A DNA stretch of 64,000 nucleotides from Diabrotica undecimpunctata (taxonomy: Eukaryota > Arthropoda > Insecta > Coleoptera > Chrysomelidae). The stretch spans positions 80,501,889-80,565,888 of the forward strand of contig NC_092808.1 in assembly GCF_040954645.1 (NCBI RefSeq), read 5' to 3'. This document shows positions 9,937-20,578 of the stretch, piece after piece. Position 1 is the stretch's first letter; every line of letters starts with the position of its first letter. Position numbers and translations under genes: made by a program. A model generated the notes under the pieces. That model searched no databases. It saw only the letters and a program-made list of their open reading frames with translations, and was not told the DNA's origin.

Positions 9937-10050
9937 ATAAATAGATGAAGTAGCCATCGTCTTTGTCTTTTATTTCTCCACTTTGACCGATAAACCCACC
10001 ACTCTTCGAGTGTACCTTAGTTTATATTGGATTGACGGTCGTACTCCTTT

Positions 10051-10053
<3 letters not shown>

Positions 10054-10098
<45 letters not shown>

Positions 10099-10103
10099 CA
10101 AGT

Positions 10104-10160
<57 letters not shown>
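10054..10160. repeat. Two (TA)n tracts
   Basis: TA runs at about 10,055-10,094 and 10,107-10,159 lie on the right flank of PLE-1, separated by TTTTGCCAAGTATACA-like sequence. Confidence 0.95.
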
Positions 10161-10162
<2 letters not shown>

Positions 10163-12599
10163 AACAATTCCGGTTTTAGCTGATGTTCATCAAAATTAAC
10201 ATTGTAGTTCTCCAACCAATCTAGGTATATCGTCTCATTTTGTCTATTTTGCGGAAGGTTGTTTATTCATGATTTCACTATAGCAGGGTAGATTATACAT
10301 GACAATCAAAGATGAGTGTTCTAAATTAGGAAGTAATTGTGTACGTATTTATTTAGTGAATATTGTACTATTAATTTTACTGTGAAAATCTGCAGTCAAC
10401 GATTTGGAACAAAAATAAAACCTTTTGCTGAACCGCCTGAGCCATAAGAAATTATTTTTCATTATAACAATCTGGCTTAGATACTTTTCTGCTGTTGTCA
10501 TTCTGTCACCACAATATTTTATTTTCCCTAGAAAAAATCCACGTGTTTACGCCACAACTCATACTTAACCTAATGTGTGTCTGCTGTTTTTATATTGCGT
10601 GTTTGCAGAGCTGACAACGCCAATGGGATGAGTACCACAGAGTGACATTGTCCGGTTCCGGCTAATGCGCAACCACAGACATTATTGACAAGACTTAATA
10701 TATACATAAAAGTATGTGCACACAATATACCATTTGTAAGGTTATTTTTACTTTTTATAATTAAATGCTATACAGTTAACATTTATAAGTTATTTTATTA
10801 TCCTAGCTGGTACCCTCTGAAACAAAGTTCCCCATTCCTTTTTTCTAATTCAAAGTACTCGATTAAATTTACAACAAATTCTTGTGCCTTTGAGGTAAGA
10901 GTTTTTCCTGGCTTAATGTAAAAAAATTTAATTTAGTATTTTCTTTTTATTATTTCTTTCAGTTTTGCGGAAACTTAAACAAAACCATTCCTTAACTGTG
11001 TGAATGAAGTTAATTGTGTATGTAAATTAATGGTAAAATAAAATACACTTACCATAAAATTTCAAACTCCAATATAAAATTATTTGTGAAAACAACTGTT
11101 TGTAATACAAATAACTTCTGCAAAATCTGGATAAAAAAAAACAGCAAAAATCCAACAAATTGACAGTCACATGTAAGTAAACGTCACACAATGTACTTTA
11201 AATCTGAAAATGTCCCCAAGAGTCGTATTTGTATCTATCTCTTTTTGATATAGTGCGTCCAACTTAGTAACAATCGTGGAAGACAATGATACTAGATAGA
11301 AAGTATGCTTTTATGTCGCCTGGTAATAGTGAAGCACGGGTAAAGAACCGTGGACTCAACTGTACATAAAGACATTCTACAGAAACACACAAAAATCAAA
11401 ATGTGATATTAACACCACCCTTAGAATATTAAACTAAAACCATGGCTATCTGCCGACAATATCGAGACCAAGTAAGTCACCTGTCAAATTTTGGTTTAAC
11501 AAAAAGGGGTAAATTAAGTAACAACTACAGGTTATAAAAACAACAATTCCTTTTTAAAAACAATTTCCGGAATGGAAATCGAAGTGTCAAAAACAAACGT
11601 ACACTGTAATTTTTATTACAATCAATTGGGTTTATCATAATATTTAAGCAGAATGTTATAAGTAAATCTATAAAATTATAAGTTTAATACACCTCGCATT
11701 TAGCTGTAATTTAAGGCACTTCAATTTATTTATTAAATAGTAATAACTGTATTTTACAGTATATAATATTAAATTTAGTATTTTATGTATTGTTACTAAT
11801 TTATTTATAATTTCATTAGATTGCATTTGCACCGCCAAGTTACGGTAAACACTCATTCGTGCAAGTCCAAAAAGCATTTCACCTCCCATTTTATTTCTAA
11901 CGTAGAATTTTTAGAAGAGCAAAAAAAGTTAAGCGCAAATTTATGCCACACATGTGACATATGTGGCGCCCTCTATCAGTTACATTAAAGTATGGATAAA
12001 ATTATAATTTAACCTACTCAAAAGCATCCAATTATAAATTTTTATCTAAAAATATTTACAAACGTAAAAGTTATAGCGAAAAATAAAATTTTAAATTTCC
12101 GCTTTAACACCCTGTATCTTTCTTAATATCAACATTTTAATAAAGCAAGTTGGCTTAAATCGTAATATTTCGTAAGTAATAATCGTAAGTGCAGAATCTA
12201 CGGTTTTCGTTTGTACAATTACTTAAGGACCACCCTGTATATATATGAGCGTTTTTTGATGAGGCTAATGCGGGCCATGATCCTTTAAACACCCCTCCCA
12301 TGCGTCAATATAATTGTTATAGTAGATATCGTTTACTATGGTTACTCTTATTGTATTTTTTATTTTATTTTATTTTAAATCATTTTATTTAAATACTTTA
12401 TTTGGTTACCAAACAATAGTTTTATTTTATCTTACTTATTTTTCGTCCAATCTTCATTCTCATAGTTGTTAGGTCTTTGGCCCTATTATCTCTTCTTCCA
12501 GTTGGAGCTTCTTCCTATACCAGACTTAATATTTTATCGTCAGAATGTCTTCTGATGTATCCTGTTTACTAAAATCTTCTGCATTTTATTTTTTTTTAT
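10161..12599. other. AT-rich sequence, no gene recognised
   Basis: No reading frame shows a recognisable domain. The words ACACCCTGTAT near 12,109 and CCACCCTGTATA near 12,231 resemble terminal motifs of insect repeats, but I could not find matching element ends. Confidence 0.4.
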
Positions 12600-14350
12600 T
12601 ATGTTAGGGTTTGAATATAGTTTTTCGAGCTCTTTGTCTCGAGGCTCTGTTTCGAGCTCTATATTTTTCAAAATATTTTCCTAATAATTTTTTTTACCAA
12701 ACACGAAGTCCCTCTTCTTGGTCGCGGTTAAAGGTAAAGTCACTAATGATGATGTTCTGTCCGATTTTATGTTTGTTTTGGATATTGCGGCTTATATACA
12801 TACCTATATTGTTTTGTCTTCATTATATAGAGCACTCTCTGCTCTGCTTCCTTCTCGAATCTTACGAAAGTCTCCTTCATCCTTAGTCTGGTGTTTCCTT
12901 TTATATCAATATCTTTTGCAAATGCCAACAATAAGATCGGATTTTCTCGATGGAATGCTGCAGTCAGTTCTTCGATTCTTGCACTTCTGATTATGTGTTC
13001 CAGAGCTTGTTGAAGAGTTGTGGTAAAAGTGCATCTCCCTGTTTGATTCTATTGTTTATTTCAAAAGTCCCCGAGTATCGTTATCAACTCTTACCTTACA
13101 TCGTAACTATTTCAAACACATCCATATTAAATTGACTAGTTTCTTTGAAAAGCCAATTTCTTGTATTGGTATCCATAGTCTAACCGGGCATACTTTATCA
13201 AATGCTTGTTTAGAATCTACGAACACCTAATAAAGCTTACGATCAAACTCTAAGCATTTTTCCACTATCTGTTTTTTATTGTGATAATCTGCTCAATAAT
13301 AAAGTTGCCCAGTTGAAATCGGTACATTACTTGTTGTTTCCTTTTTTGTGGATTGGTAAATTTATTTTTTTATAGGGCAAGATCGAAAGACGAACGTCAT
13401 AACTAAAAAACCTAAGCGATTGGTTTAAGAGATCCTTTGCATCCCTTTTCTGAAATGCTGCCAACAAAATTAGTGTAGCCAATGCTCAATAAGCGAGCAG
13501 TGCATAACAAAAGGAAGAAAACTAGTTTTTACCATTCTTCTGGCATTGGTTTTTTTTTCACCAAATACCTTAAATTAACTTGTATATAGACATGTCCAAA
13601 GCTTCTCATCAGTGTTAATCACTCTACGGGTATATTATCGCTGTCTGGTACGCTATTATGCTTATTTTTGAATTGCCTGGGTTACTTCTTCGTATATCGG
13701 GTGTTGGTCTTCTATCTGTATGTACTTCTATATTTGATTTATTTCTGCTAGATTGGTCGTTTAACAATTGATCAAAATAGCCTTTACGGGTTTTAGGATT
13801 TCCTTCTTATTAGCAATAATCTGTTAACTGTCATTTTGAAAGAAGTTTCCTGTTTTTGCTTGGTGCCCGTAGTTAATCCCTGGAACTCATTTAAAGAATT
13901 GTCCTACTTGTTTTTTTTTCCGATTTTCTTTAATATCTCTGAATATTTGTTTTAGGTACCCCTTCTTTTTCTTTTTCATTAGTTTTCTTCTTTCTGTTTA
14001 TCTCTGTTTATACCTTTTACTATTGTTGTGGGAGATATTTTTTAGCAGGTCCCTTCTAGTTATGTTTCTTTCTTTTTTGCATTTAAGGCAATCGTCATCG
14101 ATCCAGTTTTTTTTGTTATCTTTTTGTGCCCTTAGCATGTCATCTGAGATGCTTGTCAAAGTTTATTTTATATTTTTCCAAGCAGATTCAATGTTGTTAT
14201 AATTCACTGTTTTAGCACTATTTGTATAGCCTTTTGAAATTGGTTCTCTATTTCATTATCCTGGCGAAATTCGGTATTCATGAGGCTCTTATTTATTTTA
14301 ACGTTGCTATGCAATTTTTTTAGGGATTTGTAGGTAAAATTTTTATATTT
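12600..14350 (-). pseudogene. Degenerate non-LTR retrotransposon (RT region)
   Basis: Reading the minus strand piecewise, the order is a linker segment with WIDDDCLKCKKERN (about 14,100), RT block FVDSKQAFDKV (about 13,220), IKQGDALLPQLFN (about 13,050) and LLAFAKDIDIKG (about 12,920, a changed YADD box). A segment like TFVRFEKEAE follows. These match the usual sequence of LINE RT blocks (DxKQAFD, QGDALSPLLFN, ADD). Many stops and frame changes separate them, and the Asp-Asp catalytic pair is damaged (AKD). No target-site duplication is visible. The clade cannot be fixed by eye. Confidence 0.75.
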
Positions 14351-15104
14351 GTTGTTTTGTTTTTATTTAAATAAATACAATCTTATCTGATTTATATATA
14401 ATTTATTTATGCATAAATCATCGACATTATAATGTAACATCTAATTATAAAAACGGTGATTGTTTTCTAAGATTTTAACCGTTTCTGTAAATAACAAGGT
14501 ACTTGTAATTATTATTACCTACTCAGAAAAATATAGGCTTGAGTTATTCAAGAGTCATTATCGATCAGATAAAAGCCTTTCATTTCCATTTTTCTACCAT
14601 ATTTCACTTCATTAAAACGTAAAAAATCTTCAAAAGCGTTCTAAGCATAAGACTGGTTGCTTTACTTGTTCTACCTTGTCCGATTCCTATCAATTATATT
14701 TTTGTATGGAAATAAAGCAGTGTGCTTCAAATCGTAATAAAGAAAATCGTTTCAAGATTACTGCAAATTCAATAAAAATCTTAATATCTGTTGAATGTTA
14801 TATGTATATGCTAACGCCGGCGCCGTAAGTAAAACAAAATTGTTTCTTATGAAACAATTTAGTTTTCCAACGATCTTAGGATGTAAAGTACGACATTATA
14901 GCGTTTAAATAAAATGTATATTAAAAGTAAGAAGCCTTTATATTATTTAATACTAAAACTCAAACATAAAAGACTGATATATAACCAGAAAAAATAAGTA
15001 ATACTTCCAACAATATATTTTAAGAGCGTAGGCGCAAAATTTTGGGCCAATGCTTTTCAATTGCATTCATTTTTTTCGAATTTCAAAAAAAATAATAAGT
15101 ATTT
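14351..15104. other. AT-rich sequence, no gene recognised
   Basis: Only short chance frames. A small GC-rich self-complementary patch CGCCGGCGCCG lies near 14,816 with no assignable role. Confidence 0.4.
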
Positions 15105-15109
15105 TTTGA

Positions 15110-15335
15110 AAAATTTAAACGCATAATCAAAGAATACATTACTACTGAGCGACGAAAGTCCCTGAAAACTTCTATGTTTTTAATTTTAATAACCTAGAGG
15201 AATGAAAGAAAGAGAAAATTTAGTGTGATTTTTAATTTCAAATATCTCATTCAAAAAAACTTTTTGTTTATTCCAAGGGACTTTCGGCCCTCAGTAATAA
15301 TGTAATTTTTAATTCTGCGTTTAAATTTTTTAATA
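15110..15335. repeat. Inverted repeat with 60-bp arms
   Basis: The left arm 15,110-15,172 and right arm 15,272-15,335 are imperfect reverse complements, including TTTAAACGCA, CATTAxTACTGAG and GAAAGTCCCT. The loop is about 100 bp. The shape fits a small non-autonomous hairpin repeat; no target duplication was identified. Confidence 0.6.
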
Positions 15336-15344
15336 CATATTTGT

Positions 15345-15830
15345 TAGACAATTAAGTAAATGATCTTACCTTTAAAAGATCTGTAGCATTAAAGTGTTAT
15401 TATTGCGAAGTTATGTTATATGATTCTTCTTCAACTTCTTTTATTATATCATAACATTTATGTTGGCATCTACAAAACTTTTCCTTCAATCTCACCAGCT
15501 GATTGTCAGTTCTGACTTTCGAGCTTTGAAATACTTCATTTTGCATGATATGATCATAACAGTCAAGAACCCTAGCCGTGCCGTTTTTAATATAACATTT
15601 CAAAATTGACAATTACATTTTTTGATAGATTTAATCAATCAATGTTTTCAAAAGTGAAATTAAAAAAAAATAATATAAAATTACTTAAATTGGGAATCTT
15701 CAGGCGTTCTGTGTTTCTGTGTTTTTGCTGATGTATTTAGTAGATTAATTTTTGATGTTTCTTCGCAATAATTTTAAACATTTTAATGCTACAGATCTTT
15801 TAAAGGTAAGCTTATTTACATAATTGTTTT
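15345..15830. repeat. MITE-like unit with about 65-bp terminal inverted repeats
   Basis: Bases 15,345-15,412 and 15,765-15,830 are inverted copies, sharing for example TTACCTTTAAAAGATCTGTAG. The interior is about 350 bp with no supported coding. It abuts the next PLE-1-like terminal segment on the right. It may be a foldback element or another snap-back retroelement end. Confidence 0.55.
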
Positions 15831-15849
15831 TCGTATTAGATGTATCGCT

Positions 15850-15987
15850 AATAACATTTTTTAGATGAACTGTAGATGCTCATTTAACAGTGGGCGAAAC
15901 GTCTTTAACAAATAGATAAAGTAGCACAACTCTTGTCTTTTTTATCTCCAAATTGACCGAAAACATCCCATTCACTTACGTGTACAC
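15850..15987 (+). mobile_element. PLE-1-like terminal segment (diverged)
   Basis: Plus-strand sequence parallel to the PLE-1 right end: hammerhead region, then AGATAAAGTAGC, a CTTTTTTATCTCCAAATTGACCG-like box, and CCATTCACTTACGTGTAC in place of the CCACTCTTCGAGTGTACC box. It is inverted relative to the similar segment at 17,969-18,110. This is a related but distinct subfamily. Confidence 0.7.
15866..15907 (+). ncRNA. Hammerhead-like motif, damaged core
   Basis: TGAA, then CTGTAGA where CTGATGA is expected, stem II GCTCAT..GTGGGC (pairs with G-U), GAA, ACGT, C, TTTA. The A6/U7 change should abolish activity. Stem II differs in sequence from PLE-1 yet still pairs. Confidence 0.5.
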
Positions 15988-16031
15988 ACAACGTTTTCGC
16001 CAAAGAGAATTAATTTGGCTTCTTCAGGGCT
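15988..16031 (-). ncRNA. Hammerhead-like motif, intact core but altered cleavage side
   Basis: Minus strand: GCC, core CTGAAGA (fits CUGANGA), stem II GCCAAA..TTTGGC fully paired, GAA, palindromic AACGTT, then G followed by TGT. The base after stem III should not be G, and the stem I partner GGC is lost. The core survives but self-cleavage is unlikely. Confidence 0.6.
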
Positions 16032-17125
16032 GAAAGAGAATAAATTATAATAAGCTACCATATATTATCTATTAAAACATTATTGATCTTACCGTAACTT
16101 AGAATTGTAGAGTTAGAATATTAAAAAACTTTGCTAGTAACATAGTAGTGTTTTTGTTACTATGTACAAAAAAATTTTTTTTAAGGTTTGAATTGTATGG
16201 TAGCTTTGAACTTAATACGCAAAGGTTTACCCAAGGTTAATTGAAAAACCCAATGTAACTACATTTAAAAGGAGGTAATTCTTTGAATTGTCGGCAATAA
16301 CTAAATTTTTGATTTTTAGAAAGTTTAAAAGTAACTTTCTGTTTTAGCCAGAACGCATGCGCTGACAAATTCAAGTAGTTCTTATGAATCTTTATGTCGT
16401 TAAGGTTCATCGGTACAAACGAATGAAATTAAATCCCAGTATAGGGAAATATTATTTTGATTTTCTTTATTTAATTATATTCTATTGTTCATGTATTATT
16501 ATATCTTATTGAGATGTATCTAAAAAAAGCAAGGGAATGTTATCTTTTTTAGTTAATGAAAATTAATTATAAAGGTAGGTTAGTTGTTAATGGATATATC
16601 AGTCAAGTTAGTTATCTGTGATGTTGTATTGTTCTTGGTATCTGATTTAAGTAAGAAGTGGTATATATCGCTTAGATTCTTAATGTCACTCTTAACATTA
16701 ATGGAGAAATCGTTAAGGAAAATTACTCTCCATTAATGTTAAGAGTGAACCTTAATGACATAAAGATTCATAAGAACTACTTGAATTTGTCAGCGCATGC
16801 GTTCTGGCTAAAACAGAACCTCACTTTTAAACTTTCTAAAAATCAAAAATTTAGTTATTGCCGACAATTCAAAGAATTACCTCCTTTTAAATGTAGTTAC
16901 ATTGGGTTTTTCGATTAACCTTAGGTAAACCTTTGCGTGTTAAGTTCAAAGCTACCACACATTTCAAACCTTAAAAAAACTTTTTTTGCACATAGTAACA
17001 AAAAACACCACGATGTTACTAGCAAAGTTTTTTAATATTCTAACTCTACAATTCTAAGTTACGGTAAGATCAATAATATTTTAATAGATAATATGTGATA
17101 GCTAATTATAATTTATTCTCTTTCG

Positions 17126-17170
17126 GCCCAGAAGAAGCCAAATTAATTCTCTTTGGCGAAAACGTTCGGC
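17126..17170 (+). ncRNA. Hammerhead-like motif, intact cleavage side but altered core
   Basis: Plus strand: GCC (17,126-17,128), CAGAAGA (17,129-17,135, with U4 changed to A), stem II GCCAAA..TTTGGC, GAA 17,158-17,160, AACGTT 17,161-17,166, C 17,167, GGC 17,168-17,170 pairing with GCC. Damage is reciprocal to the left-arm copy. Confidence 0.6.
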
Positions 17171-17262
17171 GAAACAATTGATACTCATTAGGGTCTTTCT
17201 TGTAGATTTCCCCAATATTTAAGAGTTTACTATTTAACTTATCTGCAAAGATTAAATTTCTT

Positions 17263-17264
<2 letters not shown>

Positions 17265-17313
<49 letters not shown>
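17265..17313. repeat. (TA)n microsatellite
   Basis: About 24 TA units between the large palindrome and the next ribozyme-bearing segment. Confidence 0.95.
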
Positions 17314-17322
<9 letters not shown>

Positions 17323-17783
17323 TTAACGTGATTATTTCGACCAAAAACAATTTATAAATATGTGTATAATAAATACCACATTAACAAAAATAAACAAACT
17401 TTAAATTATAAAACAGACACGGGGCAATTAAGCAACATATATTGCAATATATTAAACAAAATTTAAAACTACACTCACCTTAATGATTAATCATACCAAC
17501 TAGCCTTAATGATTAATTAAAGAAATACTATTCCTCTAATGTTTTCTTACATTGTTATTTTTTGCATTTTGAAATAATTTTTACTTGTTCCATCTTATTG
17601 ATTGTAACGAACTTGCTCAAAGATATTTTAAATTTTAACATGCATTTTATTAAATGTACAGTGTCATCAACAATAATGTTATTTTAGTATTAATTTTATT
17701 TATGTGTATAATCTTTCAATTTCTGTAAGTATTGTAAATCTAAGTGTACGTCAGTGTTTTGAAATGTTTGTTTTTTACAGTTA

Positions 17784-17822
17784 CTCCCGATGAAGCCATC
17801 AAATAAATGGCGAAATATTGAG
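17784..17822 (+). ncRNA. Hammerhead-like motif, AUAU stem III lineage
   Basis: CTC (17,784-17,786), CCGATGA (17,787-17,793, one change from CUGAUGA), stem II GCCAT..ATGGC, GAA 17,812-17,814, ATAT 17,815-17,818, T 17,819, GAG 17,820-17,822 pairing with CTC. The same 3' half occurs at the centre of the 3,363-3,533 palindrome. The segment after it ends at a TA tract. Confidence 0.6.
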
Positions 17823-17887
17823 ATTTAGAAAAAACAAAGATTTTTTATTTAATAGACCACATACCCGATATTTCCAACATATTTATA

Positions 17888-17888
<1 letters not shown>

Positions 17889-17968
<80 letters not shown>
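17889..17968. repeat. (TA)n microsatellite
   Basis: About 39 TA units directly left of the inverted PLE-1-like segment. Confidence 0.95.
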
Positions 17969-17972
<4 letters not shown>

Positions 17973-18110
17973 GTGCACTCGTAAGTGAATGGGATATTTT
18001 CGGTCAATTTGGAGATAAAAAAGACAAGAGTTGTGCTACTTTATCTATTTATTGAAGACGTTGCGCCCAATGTTCATTGGGCATCATCAGTTTATCTAAA
18101 AGAGTATTAT
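17969..18110 (-). mobile_element. PLE-1-like terminal segment, inverted
   Basis: Reverse complement of the same subfamily segment at 15,850-15,987, sharing GTAAGTGAATGGGAT and GACAAGAGTTGTGCTACTT. The pair faces inward toward the 16-17 kb palindrome, so the whole 15.85-18.1 kb block has nested dyad structure. Confidence 0.7.
18053..18094 (-). ncRNA. Hammerhead-like motif with compensated stem II
   Basis: Minus strand: TAAA, CTGATGA, stem II GCCCAATG-AA-CATTGGGC, GCA (in place of GAA), ACGT, C, TTCA. Stem II differs at most positions from PLE-1 (GCTTTCT/AGAAAGC) but pairs perfectly, which is covariation. The A-to-C change in GAA probably inactivates it. Confidence 0.65.
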
Positions 18111-18664
18111 AACCGATACATCTAGCTTGGTGCACTCTTTAAATGCTTTTTATCATCTGCATTTAAAAAAATTTGTAGTAAACAAACAGAGGTCATAAGG
18201 AGATTTGTAATTACTTTTTGGTTCAAATAGATCAGTGAATTTTTTAACTGGTTCACTTCGATTAAGGCAGGTGCAGCTTCTAAAACTAAGAAGTTTAATT
18301 TATATGGATATTCTGGAGCAGAACAAAAAAGAAATGCGTGCGGATTTTTACCTATGTAAAATTCTGAAGTAGGAATAAGCCTTTAGAGCTATATAAAAAT
18401 AAATACATTTATTTTTTACATCACAAAAATCACTAAGAGCGTTCTTTTTTATCATCCTTCCTCCATCATGACCGTTATTACAAAAAAACCCAATAAATCT
18501 GACATTATTGCTAATTATAACTTCACTAAAGGTGATTTCTTAAATAAGACTTATTAGATGAGAAATGTAGTAAGTAAACTTTGCTTGGAGTCGTCAAACT
18601 TGACGCTGACATCACATATTTGTACTGGATGTCAGAATATTAACCTCAGTTAACACTGGAATGT
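18111..18664. other. No gene recognised
   Basis: AT-rich sequence following the PLE-1-like segment, possibly more of that element's untranslated part. I see no coding motif. Confidence 0.35.
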
Positions 18665-19330
18665 TATCATAACCTTCTTCTTCTTCAGGTTCCTTCTCCT
18701 ATTTGAGGTTGGAAATCATCATCGCTATTTTAATTTTATTGGCGGCGCTTCTGAATAATTCTAATGAGCTGCAACCGAACCACTCTCTCAAATTTCTTAG
18801 CCAGTATATTTTACGTCGTCCTGGGTTTCACTTTCCTTGTATATTCCCACATAATTAACGTAAGTAATACGTACTTAGGTTCATTATGCAAGGTCACATT
18901 ATGTGACCAGGTATTAAATCTTTCTAATTTTAACAGTTTTTATGACTTCACAATCTTTCTTCATTCTTTGTAACACCTCTATATTAGTAAATTTTTCACG
19001 ATATTCTGTGGATTCTCCTGTAGCACCACATCTCAAAGGAGTTTAACTTTTTGATTTTAGACTATTTTATTGTCCACGGTTCCATGCCGTATAGCAAAGT
19101 AGAAAAAACTTAACAATGTAGCATTCTTATGCGGATCTCTAAATTAAGGTTACGGTTGCAAGTAAGTTCTTCAATTTTATGAACGTGATTTCTTTTGTTT
19201 GATCTCCATCTTCGGTTAGCCACGTTCCTAAATATTTATATGTTGTTACTCTTTCGATCGTTGTATTATTGATGATCAGGTATCATAACCTAGTTTTATG
19301 TAAAATTGAGATAGAACGACTAGTTAAACT
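18665..19330 (-). pseudogene. RTE-type LINE relic, C-terminal end
   Basis: Minus-strand segments resemble the end of a common insect LINE protein: TIERVTTYKYLGTWLTEDGD near 19,240, a degraded KKLNSFEMWCYR-like part near 19,040, EVIKTVKIRK near 18,940, and WLRNLREWFGCSSLELFR near 18,790. The 3' end carries a GAAGAAGAAG tract near 18,675. It belongs to the same broad family as the elements at 20.0 and 27.0 kb. Stops and frame changes are present throughout. Confidence 0.72.
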
Positions 19331-19985
19331 TTAAAAAATCTCCTATATAAATTGAGAAATAAAATATAGAATTACTTATGTTGAAAACTACAAGAAAATT
19401 ATACCAGGACATTGTCCTCTTACTCAGTAACTCAATAATACATTTAATTAGTTTTATTTTCTAATTAATCAATATTTGCTGTTTTACAATAAAACAATAT
19501 ATCGCTCAAATGTCTTTCCTTCTAAAAAAGAAGATAATATAATATTTACTTTTAAGTTAAGTGGTACACTATAAGTGACAAAAGACATTAATATCTTAGA
19601 AAAACATCTCCTGTATATTCTCAAAATCATTATTTTATTACGAAGGTATAAATTCTGACGCAACAATAGAGTTTAATTTAAGTCAAAACCTTCTCGCTGC
19701 ATTGTCGTTGCTTCTGTGGAAATCGTTAAAGAAACTCAGAAAATGCATGCACGAATGTATTTCCACAATATGCGGTTTTAAAGAAATCATTTCGAGAGTC
19801 ATAAACTAAAGATTACAATTCCGGTAAGTACACTTTCTGAAAATTAAAAGAAGACATCTTAGAAAAAATTACCATTTAGATTAATAAAATTTTTGTTTGC
19901 CTGGTAATAAGTTGAATTGGTTGTTTTAATTAAAAACAGTTGTAATGAAAGTAACTATATAGATGATAGAAAGAAATAATTTCTA
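19331..19985. other. No gene recognised
   Basis: AT-rich sequence without supported coding, RNA or repeat structure. Confidence 0.35.
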
Positions 19986-19989
19986 ACCC

Positions 19990-20578
19990 AAGATCCAGTT
20001 TAAGAGTCATTATGTGAGATGAAAACTTATAAACAATATTAGACATGCAGGCGACACCATATTGCTGGCAAATAGTGCACAGAGGCTTCAAAGGATGATA
20101 AATAATGTGATGTAAAATGGTGTTGCAAATACGACCTAAAACTAAATTGTAAGAAGACAAAAATAATAATCATTATTACTAATACAAATGTAGACGCCCA
20201 AATTTCAATAAACGAGTGTATTGAATAAGCCAGAAGCTCTCTAACGATTTAAAATCTGATGCTACCGACGTCTGTTTAGGATCTCAAATTTAAACAACAC
20301 AACTAAAATAACTATTATCCAAAGGCTAAGAAAAGTTAAAGAAATTGTTAAAACCGTAAAGAATCAACAATTAGCTTACTTTGGTTACATTATGCGTAAT
20401 TTTAAATACAGACTTCTACAGTAGATTTTGCAAGGTAAGATTGAGGACAAGAGGGGCTCTGGACGCAGACGTATATCCTGGCTGGTTAATCTTAGGAGAT
20501 GGACTCGTCTTACTTCAACTAATATATTTCGACCTGCTTTGATATGCCTTAATTTAATTCCGCACATGCAGCAAATTT
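19990..20578 (+). pseudogene. RTE-type LINE relic (RT YADD box to C-terminus)
   Basis: Plus-strand pieces: RHAGDTILLANSAQRLQRMI at about 20,033 matches the RYADDTVLLADSAQGLQRMI of the 27.8-kb element, with the YADD box destroyed. Near 20,440 the piece GKIEDKRGSGRRRISWLVNL matches the family C-terminus. The stretch between is heavily mutated. It is a relic of the same family inserted in the opposite direction. Confidence 0.72.

Larger units (their letters stand above)
5026..10022 (-). mobile_element. PLE-1: near-complete Penelope-like retroelement with snap-back arm
   Basis: The main copy runs on the minus strand from about 8,495 to 5,026: coding region, then a long 3' untranslated part with a hammerhead motif. 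A second, 5'-truncated copy of the same 3' part is joined head to head at 8,496 and runs to 10,022 on the plus strand. The arms, about 5,026-6,545 and 8,496-10,022, differ at very few positions by eye (for example TAGGACC at about 5,942 against AAGGACC in mirror). Inverted partial copies joined to the 5' end are a known PLE insertion form. TA tracts lie at both outer flanks. The near-identity suggests one recent insertion event or arm-to-arm correction. Confidence 0.92.
8496..10022 (+). repeat. Right inverted arm of PLE-1
   Basis: Reverse complement of 5,026-6,545, about 1.5 kb. It includes the coding end, the 3' untranslated part and the hammerhead motif. The loop between the arms is about 1.95 kb of coding sequence. 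A transcript crossing both arms would fold into a very long double-stranded RNA. Confidence 0.93.
15988..17170. mobile_element. PLE-like large palindrome with hammerhead motifs at both tips
   Basis: The left arm, about 15,988-16,410, and right arm, about 16,746-17,170, are inverted copies of about 420 bp with moderate divergence. The shared words include GAACGCATGCG with TTTGTCAG, CCCAATGTAACTAC, and TTACGGTAAGATCAATAAT. The 335-bp centre holds a second, smaller perfect stem at 16,684-16,706 and 16,727-16,749. The outer tips carry hammerhead-like motifs facing outward, as in PLE-1 and PLE-2. No protein-coding sequence is left, so assignment to the Penelope group rests on the ribozyme motif and architecture. 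Confidence 0.65.

Noticed and set aside
9983..10183. Open frame with long Tyr-Ile repeats (similar ones at 1,170, 2,419, 25,816 and 29,616)
   Set aside because: These are translations of (TA)n microsatellites and adjoining PLE ends, not proteins.
12100..12245. Pair of ACCCTGTAT words, possible ends of a small element
   Set aside because: They are in the same orientation with no inverted partner or duplication; the words are common in insect genomes.
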